Positions 1 through 5,186 of a DNA stretch of 6,996 bases are shown piece by piece (positions within the stretch are counted from its first letter, which is position 1; every line of letters starts with the position of its first letter). Made by a program: the position numbers and the translations under genes. The stretch comes from JAAFIP01 sp043777795 (lineage in GTDB: Bacteria > Pseudomonadota > Gammaproteobacteria > Burkholderiales > Burkholderiaceae_C), in the NCBI GenBank assembly GCA_043777795.1, contig JAYWHJ010000294.1:1-6996 (forward strand). Reading direction: 5' to 3'. Below the pieces are notes generated by a model. The model searched no databases and was not told the origin of the DNA. It saw only the letters and a program-made list of their open reading frames with translations.

Positions 1-751
1 CCACATCACCCAACCAGCCCATCATGGACTCGTGGCCGTTAGGTTTGTAATGCAGCGCTCCCTTGGCATTAAACTGTTTGTCTTGTATAACCAGTGGGAG
101 ATCGGTGTCACCCAGCCGCAGATCAAGCGCTTTGGCCAATGCGCGTTGGTCGTCGTCTTCCACCAGAAAAAAGCTGGCCAACCCGTGGTACGCCTGCTTA
201 GCGGTCAGCTCGTGCGCATGGGTGTGGTACCAGTAAGTGCCGCCGCGGTTGCGCACGGTGAAATCATAGTCATAGCGCCCGCCTTTAGCGATAGTCGTAG
301 AGGGATGACCATCCATGGCTGCGGGCGTGTGCAAACCATGCCAGTGGATGATGGTGGGCTCAAGCATTTCGTTGTGCAGGCTGGCGGTGAAGCGCGCGCC
401 CTGCTCTATGCGAAAAATCGGATTTTGAAAAGCCTTGCCAGCTTGCTCGGTTTGGTAGAGCAGAAATGGTGAAGGTGCTTGTGATGCGGCACCCGGCAGC
501 AGGGGAAAAGTGGCGGCGGTGGCGCGTATTTTCAAAGGCCGTGTGACGTCGAGCACACCAAATGGCCCGCTGGCCACTGGGATAAACAGCTTTTGCTTGA
601 AGTTGTCGGTTGCAACGGGATCAAAAGGGTAGTGACGGAACTTCGCCCTGCCCAGTTTTCCTGGTTCCAGCATATCTTTGCTGTAGCCAGTAACGACGTG
701 ACCGGACGCCGCAATGCCTGCAAATTGCATCAGTAGCCGTCGCGTGAACAT
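1..751 (-). CDS. Multicopper oxidase, N-terminal part (cut by left window edge)
   Basis: The frame stays open from an ATG at 751 down to base 2, giving 250 codons; the rest lies outside the window. Copper-ligand motifs typical of multicopper oxidases are visible: HWHG at residues 136-139 and YWYHTHAH at 173-180, which supply type 2/type 3 copper histidines. MMGWLGD at 243-249 matches the stretch that precedes the second cupredoxin domain. The C-terminal ligands (HCH and the type 1 site) are not in the window. The N terminus has a twin-arginine-like motif (TRRLLM, residues 3-8) and a weak hydrophobic stretch, so Tat export of the folded enzyme is likely. The family oxidises metal ions or phenolics and reduces oxygen to water; copper tolerance or manganese oxidation are possible roles but nothing here decides the substrate. 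The Shine-Dalgarno sequence is weak (AAGAGA about nine bases before the ATG). An upstream MFS gene is on the same strand but 711 bases away, so it is probably transcribed separately. Confidence 0.93.
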   Translation of the reverse strand, partial: MFTRRLLMQFAGIAASGHVVTGYSKDMLEPGKLGRAKFRHYPFDPVATDNFKQKLFIPVASGPFGVLDVTRPLKIRATAATFPLLPGAASQAPSPFLLYQTEQAGKAFQNPIFRIEQGARFTASLHNEMLEPTIIHWHGLHTPAAMDGHPSTTIAKGGRYDYDFTVRNRGGTYWYHTHAHELTAKQAYHGLASFFLVEDDDQRALAKALDLRLGDTDLPLVIQDKQFNAKGALHYKPNGHESMMGWLGDV

Positions 752-930
752 ATGGGTTTTCTCTTTGTATTCTTGAAATCTTGGAAGTGCCCTTTGGGCA
801 GGATTGGTGGCTTTGCACTGGCATCAGGCTTGATAGTCGCTACTTTTTAGTCCCCGGGGTGTCAGCAAACACCCTCAGCCCATGTAGGACGAACTTCATT
901 TTTCGGCTCGCGCGCAGCAGTTACCTGTAT

Positions 931-952
931 TCACTGGATGCGAATCCAGTGA
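931..952. repeat. Perfect 9-bp hairpin with GCGA (GNRA) tetraloop
   Basis: TCACTGGAT (931-939) and ATCCAGTGA (944-952) are exact reverse complements separated by GCGA, which on the plus strand is a GNRA-class loop. No T tract follows on either strand, so it is not a standard intrinsic terminator. It sits inside the inverted-repeat-bounded segment, about 180 bases upstream of the multicopper oxidase start. It could be a REP-type element, a structured RNA part or a protein-binding palindrome. Confidence 0.6.
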
Positions 953-974
953 CTTGCCCAGATGCCAGTTTTTG

Positions 975-1013
975 CTCCCTCGCCCGCTTGCGAGAGAGGG
1001 TTGGGGTGAGGGC
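975..1013. repeat. REP-like palindromic repeat (CCCTC...GAGGG with GGGGTGAGGGC tail)
   Basis: The segment has a CCCTC / GAGGG imperfect palindrome around GCTTGCG, followed by TTGGGGTGAGGGC. It closely matches a GC-rich extragenic palindrome I know to be scattered through many beta- and gammaproteobacterial genomes, where the stem is usually CCCTCTCCCGC-N-GCGGGAGAGGG. Here two stem positions differ from that form (T to G on the left arm and G to A on the right), so the copy looks somewhat decayed. Family identity is from memory. Confidence 0.6.
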
Positions 1014-1183
1014 GCATGGGGCCACTGCGCCACCCCGGTCACTCTAATAAAGTAGCGATTGGTCTAAGCAGGCCGCTGGGGCGCACCGATACAGTATAAA
1101 AATGGGCGGCTTTTAAGTGGTGCGGCCACAGATGGCCCGAAACCTGCCCGGCATCGCGCTTGCGCTGCATTTGGACACGACAA

Positions 1184-1250
1184 CTACTACTGATTAGATA
1201 GCTGCTCCCGAAATATTTTAAAGGGCTACAGCGCAATAGGTACTTATAAA
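1184..1250. repeat. Comamonadaceae-type interspersed intergenic repeat (about 67 bases)
   Basis: The order of short words here (CTACTGATTAGATAGCTGCT, then an A/T-rich spacer, GGGCTACAGCGCAATA, and ACTTATAAA) resembles a short repeat I recall from intergenic regions of Rhodoferax, Polaromonas and Acidovorax genomes, typically with TTGATAGCTGCT...GGGCTA(C/G)AG...AAA. No second copy is present in the window, so repetition cannot be shown from this sequence alone. It supports the Comamonadaceae assignment. Confidence 0.45.
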
Positions 1251-1462
1251 ATGGCTCCCCAACCAGGAAATTTGCCGTTCCCAGCCAATTTTCAGACCGT
1301 CCAGCGGCTGCGAAGCCCAGTAAAACGGTGATTTTGGCAGGTTTTTGATATGCCAATCAGCCTGTATCCCTTTAGAATATTGCGGAAGAAGCTACGCAAT
1401 GTATAGCACCTAAATTTTCCTGAAGTGCAGTTGTCGCAGGTTTTTAGATGCAACACACCAAG

Positions 1463-2662
1463 CTATAGTCGCCCTGCCGGACGACCTGAACGCTGGAAGA
1501 TGAAGACGAGCAATGCCGCGCAGGCTATCGTAGCTGCAAGCAGGAATGCCGCCGCAGGGTTGAGCAACCAAAGCGCCCCGGCAATCAACGAAGCCGGTAA
1601 GTAGATCACCCCGGTGACAAAGTTGTACATACCAATAGCCGAAGCGCGCCGGGTGAGCTCCAGGTCGGCGATGAAGGCTTTGTTTTGCGCTTCGTCAATG
1701 GCGTAGAACACACCGTAAAGTATGAAAAGCACCAATACCTGCCACCGAGTGCTTGCAAATGCAAAGCCCAGACTCATCACCAGGTAAGTGACGTATCCCA
1801 GCATGATCATGCGCGGCCTTTTGACTCTATCGCTCAGTTTACCAATCAACGGCGCGGCGACGACGCAAGCAATGTTGAACAGGGCGTAGAGCAAAACTGT
1901 GTCTTTTACCGAGAAACCCACGCTGTGGGCGCGTAAAAGCAAAAAACCAAAGCTGAAATAGGCCAGCGAGAAAATGCCTGCAGTCACTAGGTAGCGCTTG
2001 AATTCAGGACTTAGTAGCTGCCATGTTTCAAGCATGTTCTCGCGCTGGCGCTGGGCAGCTGGTTGTTCCTTGATGAAGCTCAAGGCGACAATGCTGAGCA
2101 CTGCGGGCACCATCGCCACCCAAAACAACACGCGGTAGGTGCCGGCACCCTCGCCCAGCCATGACAATAGCCCGTAGGCGACCAGTGGACCCAGTACCGC
2201 GCCAGATTTGTCCAGCGCCTTGTGCACACCAAATGCGTACCCGCGGGTGTCTTTGTCAGCCACGGACGACAGCCAGGCGTCGCGTGGCGGCCCTCTAAAG
2301 CCCTTACCCAACCGCTCGATGACACGGAAAATCGTCAAACCAAGGATGGAACTGCTCACTAGCAGAATGACCTTGGCCAGCGTAGAAAATCCATAGCCAG
2401 CCAGAGCAAACACCTTGCGTTTACCGCTTCGGTCAGACAACCAGCCGGCAAAGTAATTGAGTGACGACGCAGACAGGTCCGCCAAACCTTCCACCACGCC
2501 CAGCAGCGCGGCCGATGCACCTGCGACAGTCGTGAAAAAAATAGCAAACACGGAAAATATCATTTCCGAGCTTAGGTCGGTCAAAAAGCTGACGAGACCG
2601 AGCTTGAGCACGTCAGGATGTACGCCCAACTTTTTAGTTACGGGGTCGGTAGGCTTAGTCAT
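1463..2662 (-). CDS. Major facilitator superfamily (MFS) transporter
   Basis: The product is 399 residues, the usual size for a 12-helix MFS permease, with hydrophobic segments throughout and a polar central loop near residues 198-222. The loop 2-3 signature GWLSDRSGKRK is at residues 73-83, and a second-half copy, GKLSDRVKRPR, is at 274-284. FLTDLSSEMI at 26-35 and ERLGKGFRGPPRDAW at 116-130 are typical of a bacterial MFS subfamily usually annotated only as 'MFS transporter'. It should move a small solute across the inner membrane, probably by proton exchange; the substrate cannot be read from the sequence. The ATG at 2662 has no good Shine-Dalgarno sequence, but an in-frame stop lies 30-33 bases upstream and the N terminus is polar, as expected. 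It is divergent from the hemerythrin gene across a 334-base control region. Confidence 0.93.
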   Translation of the reverse strand: MTKPTDPVTKKLGVHPDVLKLGLVSFLTDLSSEMIFSVFAIFFTTVAGASAALLGVVEGLADLSASSLNYFAGWLSDRSGKRKVFALAGYGFSTLAKVILLVSSSILGLTIFRVIERLGKGFRGPPRDAWLSSVADKDTRGYAFGVHKALDKSGAVLGPLVAYGLLSWLGEGAGTYRVLFWVAMVPAVLSIVALSFIKEQPAAQRQRENMLETWQLLSPEFKRYLVTAGIFSLAYFSFGFLLLRAHSVGFSVKDTVLLYALFNIACVVAAPLIGKLSDRVKRPRMIMLGYVTYLVMSLGFAFASTRWQVLVLFILYGVFYAIDEAQNKAFIADLELTRRASAIGMYNFVTGVIYLPASLIAGALWLLNPAAAFLLAATIACAALLVFIFQRSGRPAGRL

Positions 2663-2710
2663 TGAGGAACGTCCGGTATCGCAAAAACCATCTTAGCCAG
2701 GATTCACTAT

Positions 2711-2732
2711 GCAAGCCTTGCGATTGCGCAAG
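2711..2732. promoter_or_regulatory. Cluster of GCAAG/CTTGC half-sites upstream of the MFS gene
   Basis: GCAAG (2711-2715), CTTGC (2717-2721) and GCAAG (2728-2732) alternate in orientation; CTTGCG-ATTG-CGCAAG forms a 6-bp inverted repeat at 2717-2732. The cluster is about 50-70 bases upstream of the MFS ATG, where a repressor or activator could act. It may equally be an RNA hairpin in the 5' leader. No regulator is recognised. Confidence 0.3.
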
Positions 2733-2850
2733 CAGAGGGAAAATGAACGCTTTTTTTTGGCGAAGTAGTTGACTACTCTAGCTCCAAAACAATGACCTCG
2801 TCTAGTTTGGAAACCAACAACTCGAATGAATAGCTTGCATTGAAAAGAGT

Positions 2851-2866
2851 TGTGCGCTGGCGCACA
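2851..2866. promoter_or_regulatory. 16-base near-perfect palindrome, candidate operator
   Basis: TGTGCGC (2851-2857) and GCGCACA (2860-2866) are exact reverse complements around a central TG. The site is 18 bases left of the FNR-type box in the same divergent region, so a second regulator could bind next to FNR/Anr. The binding protein is unknown. Confidence 0.35.
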
Positions 2867-2884
2867 GACCAAGCCTCCCACCTA

Positions 2885-2898
2885 TTGATATAAATCAA
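2885..2898 (+). promoter_or_regulatory. FNR/Anr-type binding box upstream of hemerythrin gene
   Basis: TTGATATAAATCAA matches the FNR consensus TTGAT-N4-ATCAA at all ten defined positions. Its centre is at 2891.5. An FNR-dependent class II promoter, with the box centred 41.5 bases upstream of the transcript start, would start near 2933; the expected -10 position (2921-2926) reads TACTGT and keeps the T, A and final T that matter most in a -10 hexamer. The leader to the hemerythrin ATG would be about 64 bases. The box is much nearer to the hemerythrin start (99 bases) than to the MFS start (223 bases). Activation at low oxygen is the inference; a CRP-like relative such as Dnr could use the same site. 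Confidence 0.72.
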
Positions 2899-2996
2899 GT
2901 GAGGCGAGAGTGGAGTGACGTACTGTCCATTCGGCTGAAGAAGGGCAGCTATTGGCGTACCAATTCGCGCCGTAAAGCTTTCCGAGGGAAAAAACT

Positions 2997-3542
2997 ATGC
3001 GATACAAATCAACTATGTGCAAATATGATGCTGTGGAACTCTTGACGCGTGATCAAGCGGTCATCACGCAGCTCTTCCAAGACTATGAGCGGCTATTGCC
3101 GCGTCAAGGCGCAGCGGCCCGCAAGGCAGAAATAGTCGCCCAGTTATGCTTGGTGCTCACGGTGCACTCCCAAGTAGAGGAGGACATCTTCTACCCTGCT
3201 GTTCTAGATGCGTGTGGACCGAAAGCCTTCACAAAACAGATACTGTTAGACCACATTGGTGCGCAGGAGCTGGTGGCCAGGCTGGTGAAGATGCAACCCG
3301 GTGATACCGATTACGATGCTACGGTGGCCGTACTGCAAGCCTATGTGGCCCCGCATATGGTGAATGAGCGCGAGTGCGTCTACCCGAAAGCACTTAGCGC
3401 AGGCCTGGACATGTTCTCGCTGGGCCAACAGATCCACATGCGCCAAAAAGAGTTGTATGAAAATGTCGCCCACCGCCGATCACGTTTGGCAAGCAACGAA
3501 GAACCAGCTCTGCCGTTGGCCACTAATTTCATGACAGGTTAA
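2997..3542 (+). CDS. Hemerythrin HHE-domain protein with an altered first ligand
   Basis: The 181-residue product is a four-helix-bundle hemerythrin-like protein, a family that binds a non-heme di-iron centre and is used for oxygen, NO or iron handling in the cytoplasm. Visible ligand motifs are HSQVEED (H57, E61), DHIGAQEL (H86) and HMVNERE (H120, E124). Related proteins begin the domain with ADH in helix 1; here the matching stretch is TRDQAVITQLF, so Gln20 stands where the first iron-binding His is expected. There is no signal peptide or membrane helix. The tail after about residue 155 is polar and probably flexible. The start is supported by GAGGG eight bases upstream; Met7 is an alternative. 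An FNR-type box upstream suggests induction at low oxygen. The stop codon overlaps that of the converging gene in one TTAA. The family is confident; iron binding is uncertain. Confidence 0.9.
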   Translation: MRYKSTMCKYDAVELLTRDQAVITQLFQDYERLLPRQGAAARKAEIVAQLCLVLTVHSQVEEDIFYPAVLDACGPKAFTKQILLDHIGAQELVARLVKMQPGDTDYDATVAVLQAYVAPHMVNERECVYPKALSAGLDMFSLGQQIHMRQKELYENVAHRRSRLASNEEPALPLATNFMTG

Positions 3543-4096
3543 GGTGGATCACCAGGTCGGCCTTGTGGCTGGCGCAATAGGGTGTTAAACGCTTCTGTCC
3601 ATATCCCAGAAGGCATGTTGGAAATCACTTTGGAGAGCAATGGTGCTAAAAGCCCAGAAAGTACCATGGGCTTGGAAATCCACCTCCAAGGCCTACTCCA
3701 AGCGAGCACCCCGCCAAGCGCGAAAGCGCCCGCTACCAATGCCAGCGGATGCCGTTGTGCTAGGGGTTCAAGTACCGCTTTTACAGCGTCAGCAGCCGCT
3801 ATGGCCACTGTTCGCAAAGGCTGCTTGGACCACCATATATTCATAGCGTGGATTAACACCGCACCGCCCGGCATGGACTTTATACCGTCCAGCCAATGAG
3901 CGCCTGAGCCAGTTGCCCTTCTCTGACGGGCGGAGTTTTGCGACTGCAAACTTTCGAGCATGGTTTGACGGATTCGCGCTCTGGATTGATTGAGTCGATC
4001 TACAGCCGTGACCGGCACCGGCTCGGATGTATCGGTGCCAGGGCGATTCAACCCGCTGGGAGAGGCGACGGAGCCTGGGCCAGCAGCGCTGTTCAC
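3539..4096 (-). CDS. Uncharacterised membrane protein, last gene of the small membrane-protein run
   Basis: The gene encodes 185 residues from a GTG at 4096, whose GTGA overlaps the TGA of the holin-like gene by four bases; GAGG lies seven bases upstream, so translational coupling is likely. Residues 1-65 are polar and Pro/Ser/Arg-rich, with a helical stretch DRLNQSRARIRQTMLESL at 33-50. A more hydrophobic part follows: WWSKQPLRTVAIAAADAVKA (88-107), a likely membrane helix at about 117-134 and WSRPWRW at 133-139. A second hydrophobic segment, with an LSGLLAPLLSKVIS core, spans about 144-159. I recall similar proteins, with the same WW..HPLR and AWSRPWRW blocks, beside holin-like genes in other Burkholderiales, but know of no function. 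The position suggests partnership with the holin-like and DUF883-like proteins in the envelope. No better name is justified. Confidence 0.8.
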   Translation of the reverse strand: MNSAAGPGSVASPSGLNRPGTDTSEPVPVTAVDRLNQSRARIRQTMLESLQSQNSARQRRATGSGAHWLDGIKSMPGGAVLIHAMNIWWSKQPLRTVAIAAADAVKAVLEPLAQRHPLALVAGAFALGGVLAWSRPWRWISKPMVLSGLLAPLLSKVISNMPSGIWTEAFNTLLRQPQGRPGDPP

Positions 4097-4470
4097 AGAT
4101 TAACCTCGCGCAACATGGTCAAGTCGGCATTGACCTGCTCCCGTATGGTGTTGAAAGCGCCGTCTTCGGGTCGATTTCGAGAGTAAACCACACATGCTGC
4201 TGCCAAGCCCAAAGGGACCAGTGGGGTAACAAGCAATACCCATGGAGCCTGGATTTGTGATGTCGGGATAACCGCCCATAGCATCAACGCCACGCCCGCA
4301 AGTACTGCGCCCACACCTGCGCTACATAATGCCACCGCAGTCAATAGCGCGCGACGCCTCCACATTGCTGTGATATACCGAGCCTCAGAAGTGACGAGAT
4401 CACCATAGGCTTCGACATGGTCAAACAACAATTGCGGTTTTGTTGCAATCAGTTGAAGCAAGGGGTGCAT
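4093..4470 (-). CDS. Holin-like small membrane protein (DUF1469-type)
   Basis: The 125-residue product has a short cytoplasmic-looking N terminus with helix HVEAYGDLVTSEARYITAMWRRR (residues 18-40), then two long hydrophobic segments at about 41-67 and 77-97, and an acidic and basic amphipathic tail to residue 125. This is the layout of the bacterial 'phage holin family' (DUF1469) proteins, which in most genomes are chromosomal envelope proteins next to DUF883 genes and not lysis genes. No phage genes are visible here. Its start follows the DUF883-like gene by 32 bases, and its end overlaps the start of the next gene by four bases, so it sits in the middle of an operon. The Shine-Dalgarno sequence is not clear, which also fits coupled translation. 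The family call is good; the physiological role is unknown. Confidence 0.82.
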   Translation of the reverse strand: MHPLLQLIATKPQLLFDHVEAYGDLVTSEARYITAMWRRRALLTAVALCSAGVGAVLAGVALMLWAVIPTSQIQAPWVLLVTPLVPLGLAAACVVYSRNRPEDGAFNTIREQVNADLTMLREVNL

Positions 4471-4502
4471 TGCTGGACGCCAGTTGAGTTAAGTCTGCCT
4501 GC

Positions 4503-4784
4503 TTAGTGGCGGTGCGTCGAGCGACTAACCAAACTCACCATCGCCATCAACGCGGCCCCTGTCGCCGCTGCAATCAGCATCGACTTCATTGGCTCTTCTT
4601 TAATGTAGCCAGCTGTTTTTTCTGACATGCGGTGTGCATTGTCACGCAGCTGCAAAGACGTGTCACGTACGCTTTCCACCGCGCCGTTAACCGCTTCTTG
4701 AGTGGCCTTGACTGCATGGTCGGCCGAGGTGGCCGCTTGATCAGCAAATTGAGATGTTTTCTCTAAAAACGAATTGGTATTCAT
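4503..4784 (-). CDS. DUF883/ElaB-YqjD-like tail-anchored protein
   Basis: The 93-residue product begins with a long, polar, Ala/Gln/Asp-rich helical region (about residues 5-58) likely to form a coiled coil. It then has YIKEEPMKSM and a single C-terminal membrane segment at about 68-87 ending in SRSTHRH. ElaB/YqjD/DUF883 proteins have the same plan: a helical cytoplasmic domain and a C-terminal inner-membrane anchor preceded by a (R/K)xxP block. E. coli members bind stationary-phase ribosomes at the membrane; whether this one does is not known. AAGGAAA lies a few bases before the ATG and supports the start. It lies 50 bases after the DUF1328 gene and 32 before the holin-like gene, on the same strand. 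Confidence 0.85.
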   Translation of the reverse strand: MNTNSFLEKTSQFADQAATSADHAVKATQEAVNGAVESVRDTSLQLRDNAHRMSEKTAGYIKEEPMKSMLIAAATGAALMAMVSLVSRSTHRH

Positions 4785-4834
4785 GGAATTTCCTTAGTGA
4801 ATGGGTGGGGCTGAAAGGGAGGCAAAGGCTTGGA

Positions 4835-4999
4835 CTAACTCTTCTTGATAAGACCGAACAGAAAGCTGGCGATAGCTAGCACGGCAAAAACAAAGAAAAG
4901 AATTTTCCCGATACCGACGGCGCTGGCGGCGATGCCACCAAAGCCAAATGCAGCGGCTATCAAGGCGATCACAAAAAATACAACAGCGTAGTGCAGCAT
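4835..4999 (-). CDS. DUF1328 (YtjA-like) small membrane protein, 54 residues
   Basis: This short gene reads MLHYAVVFFVIALIAAAFGF at its start and ends FGLIKKS. It has two hydrophobic helices at about residues 4-20 and 30-49, separated by GGIAASAVGIGK. That pattern and length are characteristic of DUF1328/YtjA proteins, tiny inner-membrane proteins often found with other stress-related small membrane proteins; their function is unknown. The start is well supported by AGGAG (complement of 5007-5011) seven bases before the ATG. It is the first gene of the minus-strand run that continues with the DUF883-like, holin-like and uncharacterised genes. Confidence 0.9.
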   Translation of the reverse strand: MLHYAVVFFVIALIAAAFGFGGIAASAVGIGKILFFVFAVLAIASFLFGLIKKS

Positions 5000-5065
5000 G
5001 GCGATACTCCTAAATGGTTAAGGCTTTCGTGAATCGATCAGCAAGTCTCGCAAATTTCTTCGCGA

Positions 5066-5101
5066 TAGATCAATTATGATTTTTAAGGAAGTGCTTTGCT
5101 A
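5066..5101 (-). promoter_or_regulatory. Candidate promoter for the small membrane-protein run
   Basis: In the 187 bases between the kinase stop and the DUF1328 start, CATAAT (complement of 5073-5078) matches the -10 consensus at five of six positions and lies in an A/T-rich patch. The -35 area (near 5096-5101) is poor, so an activator or another sigma factor may be needed. The leader to the DUF1328 ATG would be roughly 65 bases. No terminator with a T tract is visible after the kinase, so read-through from that gene is also possible. Confidence 0.3.
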
Positions 5102-5186
5102 TCGGCTAGCGTGCCGTTTGCTTGTAAGCTCTGTGGGTAGCCAGCTGTAGGACTCTTCTGACGCGCTGCGCGCATGCCCGCCACAG

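Larger units (their letters stand above)
829..1068. repeat. Segment bounded by imperfect terminal inverted repeats (MITE-like)
   Basis: The left end, read inward from 829, and the right end, read inward on the minus strand from 1068, both start CTT and share TCGCTACTTT (837-846 and the complement of 1049-1058). Both then continue with TTAG, with one extra A on the right side. The enclosed 240 bases hold the hairpin at 931-952 and the REP-like palindrome at 975-1013 and no gene. This architecture fits a small non-autonomous mobile element or a composite of repeats. I see no clear target-site duplication and no related transposase in the window, so mobility is inferred only from the paired ends. 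Confidence 0.4.
752..1462. other. 711-base gap without a convincing gene, rich in repeats
   Basis: This gap lies between the stop of the MFS gene and the start of the multicopper oxidase, both minus strand. Reading frames here (for example 781-1047 plus and 1039-1356 minus) run through repeat sequence and show no recognisable protein. The gap holds an inverted-repeat-bounded segment (829-1068), a perfect GCGA-loop hairpin (931-952), a REP-like palindrome (975-1013) and a Comamonadaceae-type repeat (1184-1250). Two more weak hairpins are visible: TTGGCA/TGCCAA at 1334-1339 and 1351-1356, and ATTGCG/CGCAAT at 1379-1384 and 1395-1400. The second could help end MFS transcription, but it has no proper T tract. 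The oxidase promoter should lie in 752-830, where I could not identify clear -35/-10 hexamers. Confidence 0.7.
2663..2996. other. Divergent control region between MFS and hemerythrin genes
   Basis: These 334 bases separate two divergent starts and contain no credible gene; the 62-codon minus-strand frame at 2693-2881 has no recognisable features. The region holds the GCAAG/CTTGC cluster (2711-2732) near the MFS start, a 16-base palindrome (2851-2866) and the FNR-type box (2885-2898) near the hemerythrin start. A Shine-Dalgarno sequence GAGGG (2984-2988) lies eight bases before the hemerythrin ATG. Confidence 0.75.

Noticed and set aside
32..472. 146-codon plus-strand frame
   Set aside because: It lies antisense to the multicopper oxidase, whose frame carries clear copper-ligand motifs; the plus-strand product has none.
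857..874. Hairpin GGGTGT-CAGCAA-ACACCC as a possible terminator
   Set aside because: The stem is only 6 bp and no T tract follows on either strand; kept only as part of the repeat-bounded segment.
781..1047. 88-codon plus-strand frame before the MFS gene
   Set aside because: It runs through the hairpin and the REP-like palindrome; its LARLRERVGVRA stretch is the usual translation of that repeat, a common source of false genes.
1039..1356. 105-codon minus-strand frame
   Set aside because: It spans the intergenic repeat at 1184-1250, has no domain-like pattern and no convincing ribosome binding site.
2078..2091. Near-match to an FNR box (TTGATGAAGCTCAA) inside the MFS gene
   Set aside because: It has one mismatch and is deep in coding sequence with no promoter context, so it is probably chance.
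2693..2881. 62-codon minus-strand frame in the divergent control region
   Set aside because: It has low-complexity, gene-unlike composition, overlaps operator-like sites and has no recognisable features.
4093..4470. Holin-like gene as evidence of a prophage
   Set aside because: No phage structural, lysis or integrase genes are present, and this family is usually chromosomal beside DUF883-like genes.
5131..5186. CTGTGG/CCACAG pair and CGCGC-T-GCGCG palindrome after the kinase stop, as a terminator
   Set aside because: The arms of the first are 44 bases apart and the second has a one-base loop; neither is followed by a T tract.
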